DNA from: Bog-366 sp963722555
GTDB lineage: Bacteria; Acidobacteriota; Terriglobia; UBA7540
DNA length: 64,000 bases
Direction of reading: 5' to 3'
NCBI GenBank assembly: GCA_963722555.1
Contig: CAVRNQ010000001.1
Location: 186,001 to 250,000, forward strand
The translations under genes and the position numbers were made by a program. Positions 8,761 through 17,217 of the stretch are shown piece after piece. Under the pieces are notes generated by a model that was not told the DNA's origin, made no database searches, and worked only from the letters and a program-made list of their open reading frames with translations. Numbering within the stretch: the first letter of the stretch is position 1; each line of letters opens with the position of its first letter.

Positions 8761-10497
8761 GTGGCTTTGTGCATTCACTTCCGCCGGAGAATGGGCAGGC
8801 TGGCGCTGGCCGCCGCTCTTGTGGCGCTCACTGGAATTTCCAGCCTCTGCGTTATTCAACTTGGGGCGCAAGAGCCGCCTTACGACCTACTGATTTCCAA
8901 CGGCCACATCGTGGACGGCAGCGGAAGTCCGTGGTTCACGGGCAGCATTGCCGTAAAAGACGGCAAGATTGCGGATGTCGGCAGGCTGGGGAACGCGACG
9001 GCGAAGCGCGTGATCGATGCCAGGGGGCTGGTGGTCGCTCCGGGCTTCATCGACCTGCACAGCCATTCGGACTTCACCCTGCTTGTGGACGGCCTCGGGC
9101 AAAGCAAGGTTCGCCAGGGCGTGACGACGGAGATTCTCGGTGAAGACTCTTCCGCCGGACCTGTCCTGGGACCTCTCGCGCCGGAGTTCGACCAGGGCCT
9201 TCTGCGCTACAGCTTGACCCGTGACTGGACGACGCTGGGTGACTATTTTCCTCGAGTTGAACGCCAGGGCATTTCCCTGAACATCGCCTCATACGTCGGC
9301 AGCGGGCAGGTGAGGGCCGCGGTCCTGGGCAACGTCGATCGCGCGCCCACGGCGGCGGAATTTGAGCAAATGGAAAAGCTGGTCAACCAGGCGATGCGCG
9401 ATGGCGCCATTGGGCTCTCTTCAGGCTTGATCTACCCGCCCAACCTGTTTGCCCAAACCAGCGAACTGATTGCGCTGTCCAAGGTGACCGCGAAGTATGG
9501 GGGAATCTACACCAGCCACATTCGCGGGGAAGGAAGCCACTGGAAGAAATCCGTGGACGAAGCCATCGAGATCAGCGAGAAGGCCGGATTGCCTGCCCAC
9601 ATTTTGCACTTCAAGATTGACGGCCACGCGAATTGGGGCCAGATGGCCGACCAGGTGAAAGAGGTTCAGGCCGCGCGCGACCGCGGCGTGGACATCACCG
9701 CCGACCAGTACCCCTACATTGCGGCGATGACGGGGCTGGAGATGTGCATTCCACCCAAACTCCTGGAGGGCACTTCGGAAGATGTGGTGAAGCGGCTGAA
9801 GGACCCCAAGGTTCGCGAGCAAATTCGCCAAGCCATCTCGACCGGACTGCCTGGCTGGGAAGACAACGAAGTGAAGAGCGTGGGGGGATGGCACGGGGTG
9901 CTAGTGGCGTCGCTGCAAAAGCCGGAGAACAAGAAATACGAAGGCCAACACATGGATGACGTGGCCAGAGCGATGGGCAGAGATCCGGTGGACGCGCTCT
10001 CGGATCTTCTGGTTTCCGAAGGCGGATCCGCCGAGGCCATTTACTTCAGCATGGGTGAAGCGGATGTGGAATGGGCCATGAAACAGCCGTGGGTCGGAAT
10101 CGGCTCCGACGGCAGCGCGGTAAGCCCGGAAATGACCTTCGTGGGCAAGCCTCATCCGCGCTTCTACGGGACGTTTCCGCGGGTGCTGGGAGTCTACGTG
10201 CGCGAGAAGAATGTGCTGACACTCCCCGACGCCGTTCGCAAGATGACCTCGCTCCCGGCGGCGATCACGGGCTTGAGCGATCGCGGCTTGTTGCGGCCCG
10301 GAATGGCGGCGGACATCACTCTCTTCGATCCCCAGACGGTGAAAGATAAGGCCACCTTTGAGAATCCCTTGCAGTATCCCGTGGGCATTCCTTACGTCAT
10401 TGTGAATGGCGTGGTGGTCATCGACCAGGACCAGCACACCGGCGCAAAACCCGGGCGGGTGCTGCGCGGGCGGGGCAGGAAGATCAGTGAACAGTGA
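8761..10497 (+). CDS. N-acyl-D-amino-acid deacylase family amidohydrolase
   Basis: Metal-dependent amidohydrolase with a secretion signal; expected to remove acyl groups from N-acyl-D-amino acids or similar amides in the periplasm. The GTG at 8761 is chosen because GGAGGT lies 4 bp upstream; the product is then 578 residues. Visible features: signal-like hydrophobic segment (about 12-36), composite beta domain (LLISNGHIVDGSG), metal motif GFIDLHSHSD (His 100 and 102), SHIRGEG, and the late Asp in GSDGSAVSPE. The position that is usually Cys in D-aminoacylases (GNCG) reads GEDSSAG, which marks a subfamily with an altered metal site. Substrate uncertain. Confidence 0.85.
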   Translation: MALCIHFRRRMGRLALAAALVALTGISSLCVIQLGAQEPPYDLLISNGHIVDGSGSPWFTGSIAVKDGKIADVGRLGNATAKRVIDARGLVVAPGFIDLHSHSDFTLLVDGLGQSKVRQGVTTEILGEDSSAGPVLGPLAPEFDQGLLRYSLTRDWTTLGDYFPRVERQGISLNIASYVGSGQVRAAVLGNVDRAPTAAEFEQMEKLVNQAMRDGAIGLSSGLIYPPNLFAQTSELIALSKVTAKYGGIYTSHIRGEGSHWKKSVDEAIEISEKAGLPAHILHFKIDGHANWGQMADQVKEVQAARDRGVDITADQYPYIAAMTGLEMCIPPKLLEGTSEDVVKRLKDPKVREQIRQAISTGLPGWEDNEVKSVGGWHGVLVASLQKPENKKYEGQHMDDVARAMGRDPVDALSDLLVSEGGSAEAIYFSMGEADVEWAMKQPWVGIGSDGSAVSPEMTFVGKPHPRFYGTFPRVLGVYVREKNVLTLPDAVRKMTSLPAAITGLSDRGLLRPGMAADITLFDPQTVKDKATFENPLQYPVGIPYVIVNGVVVIDQDQHTGAKPGRVLRGRGRKISEQ

Positions 10498-10529
10498 AGA
10501 GTGCCCATTGACGAGCAAGATGGAACCCT

Positions 10530-11396
10530 TCAAAGGAAATTCTCGAAAGTTGCGGCATCGATCCGCGTGTGGACGTTCTGGGTGGGCGCAGGATCGTCTA
10601 ACTCGACGACAGAGGAAGAGTTGGGGAAATTCTGCGGATGAATGGCAAGGCACGGCTTGTGCGTCAGCACCGAGTTGTAGATGATTCCTTCGATTCCCGC
10701 ATCCATTACGATCCGTCCAAAGACCTGCGACGGTGACGGACTATCAAGTCGCATCGGCATGGCTCGCCAGTTTAGATCCTGAAGCACTTCCACCATTCGG
10801 CTGACCGTCCTGACCAACCGTAGTAGTGGAGACAAGCCAAGTCTCCTCGCTTTGGCAGTTAATGGCCCCGACAACCTGAAGTCCTTTATTAGATTCACGA
10901 AGCCCGCTAAATTCCTCCTATCGCGAGCATCCAGAACGGATTCGAGTTTTCCACTCACTGACACGGCGGTGACGGAATCGGGTTTGGTGAGAACAAACTC
11001 TTCGGCTGTAAGCGAACTCCCAGGCATGTCTCGCCCAAGGAGTTCGGCTAGGGCCGTCCCTTTGTCGGAAGCCAAGTATAACGCGGGAAAGACTGGATAT
11101 CGCGCGGTGTCGATCGCCCCAATATTAAAGCGGCCACCGGGATCGACCACACTCCCCTTCGTGCTGAGCGGATCGAGAGAATACCTGTATTTCACGACCC
11201 GTTGCCATCTTGAGAATTCGAATGGCGCAGCCCCTTCACGAAGCGAACTTTTCAAAGAGTCGTAAACCTGGTTTCTTTGGAAGGCAAGTTCAGCGTAGTA
11301 TTCCCAGAAGAACTGAACCAACTGCTCGTACCGTGCCCTGGACACGGGGATGTCCGCAACTAGACCATAATCAATTACCTCTTCAGGATCACTCAT
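10530..11396 (-). CDS. RES-domain toxin
   Basis: 288 residues. The C-terminal two-thirds carries the RES fold: an early Arg (YRYSL), GGRFNIG, PALYLASDKGTALAELLG (conserved Glu) and GIIYNSV (conserved Ser). Characterised RES toxins degrade NAD+ by phosphorolysis. The partner gene upstream overlaps by 4 bp (ATGA) and encodes an Xre/MbcA-like antitoxin, which strongly supports the call. The protein is much longer than the common 150-200 residue RES toxins, mostly through an N-terminal extension of about 90 residues. Activity is inferred, not shown. Confidence 0.85.
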   Translation of the reverse strand: MSDPEEVIDYGLVADIPVSRARYEQLVQFFWEYYAELAFQRNQVYDSLKSSLREGAAPFEFSRWQRVVKYRYSLDPLSTKGSVVDPGGRFNIGAIDTARYPVFPALYLASDKGTALAELLGRDMPGSSLTAEEFVLTKPDSVTAVSVSGKLESVLDARDRRNLAGFVNLIKDFRLSGPLTAKARRLGLSPLLRLVRTVSRMVEVLQDLNWRAMPMRLDSPSPSQVFGRIVMDAGIEGIIYNSVLTHKPCLAIHPQNFPNSSSVVELDDPAPTQNVHTRIDAATFENFL

Positions 11397-11782
11397 GAGG
11401 GAGATCGTTCGTTGTCAGCCAGGGCATTCGTGATGAATCGATGTAGCTTGTTGAACCGGCCGACCCGTATCATGTCGCGCGGAGCGACGTTTCCCAAAAG
11501 AGGGTTGGGGGTCTTGAACCACAAGACCGTCTTCTGCCCATCTTTGAAATACTGCGCTACCAATGCCAGCGCGACTGCCCATTCCCTCACCCGGTCCTCC
11601 AGTTCTTTCGGCATCTTCTGGTCATACCGGACGGACTGCACTGGAATGTTAGAGGCTCTGGCGACATCTTTCTTCTTGAAGCCTAGGAGTCCTACAGCCT
11701 TCTGGTAATCAGTTTCCCCGGACGGAAACAGCGCTAGATAGTCCTCTCTCGGCACAGTATCAAAAAGTGCTGCTCCACTCAT
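11393..11782 (-). CDS. Xre/MbcA/ParS-type antitoxin
   Basis: 129 residues. The N-terminal half looks like a helix-turn-helix (QKAVGLLGFKKKDVARASNI, SVRYD). The C-terminal half has the toxin-binding DUF2384 pattern WFKTPNPLLGNVAPRDMI. It is first in a two-gene operon with the RES toxin, stop and start overlapping as ATGA at 11393-11396, so translation is probably coupled. Antitoxins of this class repress their own promoter; a -10/-35 pair lies just upstream at 11824-11852. Confidence 0.87.
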   Translation of the reverse strand: MSGAALFDTVPREDYLALFPSGETDYQKAVGLLGFKKKDVARASNIPVQSVRYDQKMPKELEDRVREWAVALALVAQYFKDGQKTVLWFKTPNPLLGNVAPRDMIRVGRFNKLHRFITNALADNERSPS

Positions 11783-11823
11783 CGGCGCCTCTCATCCCAT
11801 ATTTGTTCCATACTTCACCCATG

Positions 11824-11852
11824 ATTCTACCACGCACAATTGGTTCCGGCAA
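11824..11852 (-). promoter_or_regulatory. Candidate promoter of the RES/Xre operon
   Basis: On the minus strand, TTGCCG (11847-11852) and TAGAAT (11824-11829) are separated by 17 bp, 42 bp before the antitoxin ATG. The leader contains a direct repeat TATGG..TATGG that could be an autoregulatory site. Confidence 0.5.
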
Positions 11853-11880
11853 AGCTCGTTCTCCGCTTGTAAAACTCACG

Positions 11881-13890
11881 TTACCTGGCCGGTGTAAAGA
11901 TCACCGCCGCCCCGCCGCCGGGGGCCAGGTGTAACGTGAGCTTGTCAGCCATCTTCATTTTTTTCCTGCTGATGGCCAGGCTGGTCGCGACCTTATCCGC
12001 ATCCGTACCATCCGCGAAAATCTGCGCTTCGTATTCGCCCACGCCCAGGAAGCTGAGCGGAACATCAAGATCACGTGTGTCCCAGCTCGTCATCGCTCCC
12101 AGATACCAGGTGTCGCCATGGCGGCGAGCAATGGTGACGTAACGCGCGGGCTCGCCGTTCAGAACCTTCGTTTCATCCCAAACCGTGGGAACCTTATCCA
12201 GGAATTCCATCCCCGGATTGTGGTCATAATCTTCGGGGTAATCCGAGAGCATCACGAGCGGGCTTTCGAAAACCACGTACATGGCCAACTGATGGGCCCG
12301 GGTTCCCTGGCACATCGGTTCAAGATTCCGGGGCTTGAACTGCTCGCGCGTGGCGTTGTTGAAGCAGCCTGGTGTGTAGTCCATGGGACCGGCGAGCATG
12401 CGCGTGAAGGGGATGGTGACGTCGTGTTCAGGCGTCACGCGTTCGCTCCACTTGCAGTATTCCATGCCCATCACGCCCTCGCGGGTGAGGAGATTCGGAT
12501 AAGTCCGGCGCAGGCCGGTGGGTTTGTACGCTCCGTGAAGATCCACAACCAGATGATGTTCCGCCGCCTTGCGGACCAGGCGCTCATAGAAGTTCACCAT
12601 CTGCTGATCGTCGTGGTCCATGAAATCCACTTTGATCCCGGCAGCACCCCACTTCGCATAGAGGTCCAGCGCCTCATCCATCTGCTTGTCCATCGCCCCC
12701 CAATATACCCACAGCAACACTTTGACACCCTTCTGTTTCGCGTGAGCGATGATCTCTGGGACGTTCACCTCCGGGACGTAGCTCAGAATATCGTCCGGGT
12801 GCGTGTAATCCTTTGCCGGGTACCAACCCGCATCCACGAGCATGTACTCAAGGTGATGCTCGGCAGCGAAATCGACGTAGTGCTCCATGGTCGCAGTGTT
12901 CATGCCCGGCTGGAAGCTGACGTTGCGCGCAAAACTGCCGGACCACCAATCCCAAGCCGCCTTGCCGGGCTCGATCCAGGAAGTGTCCGCCAGGGCCGAC
13001 GGAGCGCTGAGGTTCAGGATGAGATAGTTGGACTCGATCAAGCCGCCCGGGCGATCGTTGATCAGGAGCACGCGCCAAGGGGACGTCTTGGGCGTGGAAC
13101 CGAGCACCGCCTGATCCATGCGGTCGCGGGACGGCGAAAGTCTGCTGACCAGGGCATTCTCAAATCCCGGAACGCCGCCGACGTACATGCCGGCGTAGTC
13201 GGTGAGATCGGCTTCCAGGAGTCCCACCCAGGGGCCGCCGGGAATCTTCACGAGCAGCGGGAGGTTGATGATGGAGGAAGGCTTGATGAGATTCAGCTTC
13301 GTCGGGCCGTACTCCCCTTCGTTGCTGGTGTTGAAGCGGCCCAGGTTCAAGGCAAAAGCCGAGGCCTCACGCGCGAAGTAAAAGCCGGTGTTCTCCGCCA
13401 GGAGCGTGAACTTTTCGAGAGCCGGTTGTTGAGGCAGGAAGTAGCGGAAGGCGGCGCCTTCGTTGTAGGCGCGGAAGATCAGGTCAACCCGGCGCCCGGG
13501 CGGCTGCTTCTCCTGGAGCGAAACCCGGAGTTGGTTGTAATGGTCGGGGATGTTCCGCTGGGCGCCGAAGGGGTTCGTCCACGCGTCGGCGTGGGAATGC
13601 TGGTCGGTGTCGATGATTTCAAAGTCATGGTCCAGCGGGGACGCGCCATCGAAGTCGAGACCCAGCGGTGAGTCCGTCAAAACCGCCACGCCCCGGTAAG
13701 TGATGCGGTAATAGGCGCGCATACCGGGCAGGTAGGGTTGGGGATTGGACTTGAGCGCGAAGGAAATCACCAGATTGCCATCGGGCGAAGTCACGCTGAG
13801 CGCGTCCGCCGCGCGGGCGCCAGGAGTGGAAACCAAGATAAGGATGAAGCAAGTCGTGGCGAAGAGCAGGCGGGAAAATGTACGTTCCAT
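11881..13890 (-). CDS. Glycoside hydrolase family 97 protein
   Basis: Secreted alpha-glycosidase family (alpha-glucosidase or alpha-galactosidase). The ATG at 13890 is preferred over 13929 because GGGAGGATCG precedes it; this gives 669 residues with a signal peptide ending near ARAAD. It has the GH97 order: N-terminal beta-sandwich (LSVTSPDGNLVISF), then a (beta/alpha)8 barrel with VDAGWY, VKVLLWVYWG, GIKVDFMDHDDQQMVNF, VDLHGAYKPTGLRRTYPN and GMEYCKW, and a C-terminal beta-domain. The Asp in KVDFMD is where retaining members carry the nucleophile, so a retaining galactosidase-like enzyme is possible (inference). Confidence 0.9.
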   Translation of the reverse strand: MERTFSRLLFATTCFILILVSTPGARAADALSVTSPDGNLVISFALKSNPQPYLPGMRAYYRITYRGVAVLTDSPLGLDFDGASPLDHDFEIIDTDQHSHADAWTNPFGAQRNIPDHYNQLRVSLQEKQPPGRRVDLIFRAYNEGAAFRYFLPQQPALEKFTLLAENTGFYFAREASAFALNLGRFNTSNEGEYGPTKLNLIKPSSIINLPLLVKIPGGPWVGLLEADLTDYAGMYVGGVPGFENALVSRLSPSRDRMDQAVLGSTPKTSPWRVLLINDRPGGLIESNYLILNLSAPSALADTSWIEPGKAAWDWWSGSFARNVSFQPGMNTATMEHYVDFAAEHHLEYMLVDAGWYPAKDYTHPDDILSYVPEVNVPEIIAHAKQKGVKVLLWVYWGAMDKQMDEALDLYAKWGAAGIKVDFMDHDDQQMVNFYERLVRKAAEHHLVVDLHGAYKPTGLRRTYPNLLTREGVMGMEYCKWSERVTPEHDVTIPFTRMLAGPMDYTPGCFNNATREQFKPRNLEPMCQGTRAHQLAMYVVFESPLVMLSDYPEDYDHNPGMEFLDKVPTVWDETKVLNGEPARYVTIARRHGDTWYLGAMTSWDTRDLDVPLSFLGVGEYEAQIFADGTDADKVATSLAISRKKMKMADKLTLHLAPGGGAAVIFTPAR

Positions 13891-13925
13891 AGGTCGATCC
13901 TCCCTCGAGCGCCTCGCCGCAAGGA

Positions 13926-14687
13926 TCACGAGGCGCAGACGTGCTTAAGCCGGCGGCAAGCCTGTTCATATTTGGGGAACTGCTTCTCGGCCTCGCGGAA
14001 TTCCCGAGAGTGCACCACTCTCCGATGGCCTCGCCGTTCCACGGGGAATCGCATGTGCAGCATTTCGTGGTAAACGACGTACTCCACCAGATAGCGAGGA
14101 ACAGAGGGCGAGTCGAGCCTGCGGCTAACGACGATCGTCGCATGCCCGGAATCATAGTGGCCAAGCAGCGTGCGCGAGAGTTGGTGGCTCCAGCCGAGGC
14201 GAGGTGTGGGAAGCTTCTCCAGAAAGAAACGGCGATTCAACCGGTGGAAAATCTCTTCCAGATCATAATGCCGGCCGCGCGCCGGCAACAGGCGTTTTCT
14301 ACCGCGCTCGCGCCGCGTCGCGTCGATGTGGCTGCGAATCGCCGGCCGGAACGTATACGCCAGGTAGCACTCCCGCGCCTCGCGCGAGGGGCGGCGTCGG
14401 AAGATGCGAGCCAGCAGGATTTCCGCCAACGCCTCCAGCACCAGGGGTGAAGCCTTCGCCAGCACGTCCGCAATGCGGGCTATTACCTCGCCGTCCCGCA
14501 GAGTGATCGTGCTCCGCAACCCCGCGAAGGGATGGAATCCCGCCGAGATACTTCCCACCGAAGACTTGATCCGCAGACGCCGAAAGACTCTAGCGAAAAT
14601 CTCGTTGAGGTCCGGTAGCGCCTCCCACGGCAAAGTCATCTGTTCCGGTTGTTCGCTAACAGGTGTGGATGCCAACTCAGCCCTCAA
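13926..14687 (-). CDS. SprT-like zinc metalloprotease
   Basis: 253 residues. The C-terminal half carries the SprT-type zincin: FHRLNRRFF, RLGWSHQLSRTLLG and the metal-binding HEMLH, followed by a His/Arg-rich segment with HSREFREAEKQFP. The N-terminal ~110 residues are helical and unassigned. The start is a TTG at 14687 overlapping the TGA of the upstream gene (TTGA), with AGGA just before; an ATG at 14639 is the alternative. Its substrate is unknown; SprT-family proteins elsewhere act on protein-DNA crosslinks. Confidence 0.78.
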   Translation of the reverse strand: MRAELASTPVSEQPEQMTLPWEALPDLNEIFARVFRRLRIKSSVGSISAGFHPFAGLRSTITLRDGEVIARIADVLAKASPLVLEALAEILLARIFRRRPSREARECYLAYTFRPAIRSHIDATRRERGRKRLLPARGRHYDLEEIFHRLNRRFFLEKLPTPRLGWSHQLSRTLLGHYDSGHATIVVSRRLDSPSVPRYLVEYVVYHEMLHMRFPVERRGHRRVVHSREFREAEKQFPKYEQACRRLKHVCAS

Positions 14688-15325
14688 TCCTCGTCCTTGG
14701 CGCCGGGGATGCCTTTCTGGTGCTCCTTCTTCCTCAGCTTCTTTTCATCTTTGGCGCGTTTCTTCTCTTCCTTCTCGCGTTCTTTGGCGGCCTGCCCATC
14801 CGCCTTCTCCTCCCGCTTGAGTTCCCCGAACTGTTTCGACTGGTCCGAGAGCGCCTTGGTGGCGCCGTCGATCGCGTCCGTGAAATCGTCGATCGCTTCG
14901 TTCAGGGATTTTCGGTAATCAGCAATGTAAGGATCAGGCGTCTGTTCAATATGCCGGAGCTGCTCCAGTTGATGGGGGCCGACCTCGAGAAATTTCTTCA
15001 GCCCGGCGCGCATATCGTTGTGATGGTCATACTGTTCCTGGACCCAGTTCTTCAGCTCATCCGTGATGCGAATATACTGGTCGATCTGCTGGTCGAGGTA
15101 GCTGGCAATGTCATAATTCGGGTCGGGTGGCCGATTCCGGTAATCGTCGATCCGTTCGAGCCGGACTTGCGCAAACGACAGGTAAAGTCCCATGCGCTGC
15201 GAAGGGTCCTGGGCTTCCCGAATCTGATCCACTTCATCCTCACTGAGGAAGTCACCCTTTTGCGCCCCGAGCGTCATCCCCAGGGCGGGCAGGAGCAGCA
15301 GAATCAATGCCATTCGACTACACAT
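14684..15325 (-). CDS. Exported charged protein, family of 15333-15881
   Basis: 213 residues: a signal peptide (about 1-21), a helical domain and a Lys/Glu-rich C-terminal tail (about 165-213). The segment IREAQDPSQRMGLYLSFAQV has the same pattern as ICNEQNPVKKAKFEIKLADL in the next upstream gene, so the two are paralogues or share a domain. No catalytic motif is seen. It overlaps the SprT-like gene by 4 bp and lies 7 bp after the paralogue, so it is in an operon. Confidence 0.75.
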   Translation of the reverse strand: MCSRMALILLLLPALGMTLGAQKGDFLSEDEVDQIREAQDPSQRMGLYLSFAQVRLERIDDYRNRPPDPNYDIASYLDQQIDQYIRITDELKNWVQEQYDHHNDMRAGLKKFLEVGPHQLEQLRHIEQTPDPYIADYRKSLNEAIDDFTDAIDGATKALSDQSKQFGELKREEKADGQAAKEREKEEKKRAKDEKKLRKKEHQKGIPGAKDED

Positions 15326-15332
15326 ACGACGC

Positions 15333-15881
15333 TCACCGCACTTCCGAAGAGATCCCGCGGGGGAGTGCGAATCTTATCGGGGCCACCGGAGGACTTGTGG
15401 TCCGGGGTTTGGCGGCGGGAAACAGAGCCTGCAGAACCTCAGACCGAATCCCCTCTATTTCCTGCCTGGCCTTTTCGATGGGACCCCGATCGAAGTAAGC
15501 CACCCGTCGTTCCAAATCTTCCAGCAAGCGGGTATCCTCGCGCAGCGAAATATCCAGTTCTTTGAAACCCTGTGGTTGTTTCGCCGCCTTGCGTCCGGAG
15601 TCCTGGAGGATTTTCCAGGAAGCCTTCATATGCTCGACAAACTCCCCAAGAAGTTTGGCCCCCGATTCGACATCGCCCTTACTGTAGGTGTCCAAGGCTT
15701 GTTGGAGCATCAAGTCGGCGAGCTTAATCTCGAACTTCGCCTTTTTGACAGGGTTCTGTTCGTTGCAGATACGCTCCAGCAGTTGCTCCTCGGTCTCGCG
15801 CCCCAAGACAGGCGGAGCAAATAGAGCGACTCCCACAAAAGCCGAGCCGGCCAGGAAACAGGTCCATCGTCGCCAAAGCAT
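15333..15881 (-). CDS. Exported helical protein, family of 14684-15325
   Basis: 182 residues with a hydrophobic signal segment (about 8-27, ending LGRE) and an all-helical charged body; Pro/Arg-rich at the end. It shares the ..EQNPVKKAKFEIKLADLML pattern near its N-terminus with its downstream neighbour. It is preceded by the exported TPR gene and followed by the paralogue and the SprT-like gene, all on the minus strand with very short gaps. Function unknown. Confidence 0.75.
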   Translation of the reverse strand: MLWRRWTCFLAGSAFVGVALFAPPVLGRETEEQLLERICNEQNPVKKAKFEIKLADLMLQQALDTYSKGDVESGAKLLGEFVEHMKASWKILQDSGRKAAKQPQGFKELDISLREDTRLLEDLERRVAYFDRGPIEKARQEIEGIRSEVLQALFPAAKPRTTSPPVAPIRFALPRGISSEVR

Positions 15882-15896
15882 ACAACTAGATTATAG

Positions 15897-17198
15897 CTAT
15901 TTCCCGAGCTCCCGTCGGAGGAGCTTTGCACGTTGCTGCGCTTGCCACTCCTGGTCGGGGGACTGGCCGTGGGAAAGTCCGAGAAAACGCTGGTAGTTTG
16001 CAAATGCTTCTTTGCGCGCTTGCAGGTGATCGTAACAAGTGGCCAGGACGAAGAACAAGAACGCGGGCGGGTCAGGCGCGCGGGCCAACGTTTCGAGGAG
16101 GGGGATGGCATCCGCGTACCGCGTTTCGAAGTAGAGAGTCGTAGCCAGCCCGTAAGCGGAATCGCGGCTGTGCGAGTCCAGGTTCAGGGCGGTACGAAAC
16201 TCCCCCTCCGCTTCCAGATACTTCTGTTCATCGAGCAGGGTCTGCCCGAGGGCTCGATGCAGATCCACCACGCCCGGCTGGGTGGCCAGAGCCAAGCGAT
16301 AAAACTTCTCCGCCTCAGGAAGTTTCTTCAGGAGCGCGTAGACATCGCCCAGCGCCGCCGCGAGCCCGGGCAGGTCCGGCTTGGCGCGATACACGGCTTC
16401 CAGGCTGTCGCGCGCCGACTCGTTCTGGTTCTGCTGCAAATACAGTCGCGCCAGGTGGAAGCGAGTCTCCAAATCGTCCGGCTTCATCGCTAGGTACTTC
16501 TCGATGTGCCCAGTGGCCTGCGTCGTGTCCTTCATGCCTTCGGAAGCCAGCGCCGCCCCAAGTTCCGCCTGCGAGAGTTTCGGATCCAGGCTCAGGGCCT
16601 TCTGGAAAGCCGCGAGGGCCTCAGCCGGGTTCTTCTGCTGCAGCTCAAGCTGGCCGAGATCAAATTGCGCAATGGCCATCGCCGGGTCAAGGCGGATGGC
16701 CTCCTGGAACTGCTTCCGGGCGGCAGCGGGCTGGCCGGACTGGGCAAGCGCCCGGCCATAATACAGGCGGGCGCGCGCATGCTCGGGTTTGAGAGTCGTG
16801 GCCTTCTCGAAATGTTCAAGCGCCGTTTGCGGCTGCTTCCCTTCGAGTAACAGGGTTCCCAAGTTCAGACGCGCCGCGAAGAGATCGGGCGCAAGTTCCA
16901 ACGTTTTCTGGTAAGCCTTGATCGCTTCGGTATCCTTGTGAAGTCCCGTGTAAGCGTAACCGAGGTTGAACCAAGCCGTAGCCATGTCAGGCTGCGCTTC
17001 CACAACGGCTTCCAGCGCCTTCACCGCTTCGGCAAAGTCGTTTCGGTTGAGAGCTTGTCGAGCGGTCTCGAGGAGCGCAGCCACATTCGCGGGTTGAGGG
17101 GAAGAAACTGGCTTGCGGGCCCGCGCCAAAAGCGCCAGGTCCGGAGTGACCATCAGGGTCGCCAGCCAAACGATCACGAAGACGCGGGTCCGTTGCAC
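15897..17198 (-). CDS. Membrane-anchored or exported TPR protein
   Basis: 433 residues from the GTG at 17198, chosen because GAGGT lies 6 bp upstream; longer starts would run into uvrA. The N-terminal hydrophobic stretch VFVIVWLATLMV is a signal or anchor. It is followed by roughly ten TPR units (for example AWFNLGYAYTGLHKDTEAIK, AIAQFDLGQLELQQKNPAEA). It is probably a scaffold for an envelope complex. It sits directly downstream of uvrA (19 bp) and starts the run of exported proteins down to 13926. Confidence 0.85.
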   Translation of the reverse strand: MQRTRVFVIVWLATLMVTPDLALLARARKPVSSPQPANVAALLETARQALNRNDFAEAVKALEAVVEAQPDMATAWFNLGYAYTGLHKDTEAIKAYQKTLELAPDLFAARLNLGTLLLEGKQPQTALEHFEKATTLKPEHARARLYYGRALAQSGQPAAARKQFQEAIRLDPAMAIAQFDLGQLELQQKNPAEALAAFQKALSLDPKLSQAELGAALASEGMKDTTQATGHIEKYLAMKPDDLETRFHLARLYLQQNQNESARDSLEAVYRAKPDLPGLAAALGDVYALLKKLPEAEKFYRLALATQPGVVDLHRALGQTLLDEQKYLEAEGEFRTALNLDSHSRDSAYGLATTLYFETRYADAIPLLETLARAPDPPAFLFFVLATCYDHLQARKEAFANYQRFLGLSHGQSPDQEWQAQQRAKLLRRELGK

Positions 17199-17217
17199 GC
17201 CGAACCTCGGGAGTTGA

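Noticed and set aside
12118..13671. 517-codon plus-strand frame over the GH97 gene
   Set aside because: Shadow of the GH97 coding sequence; amino-acid composition is not that of a real protein.
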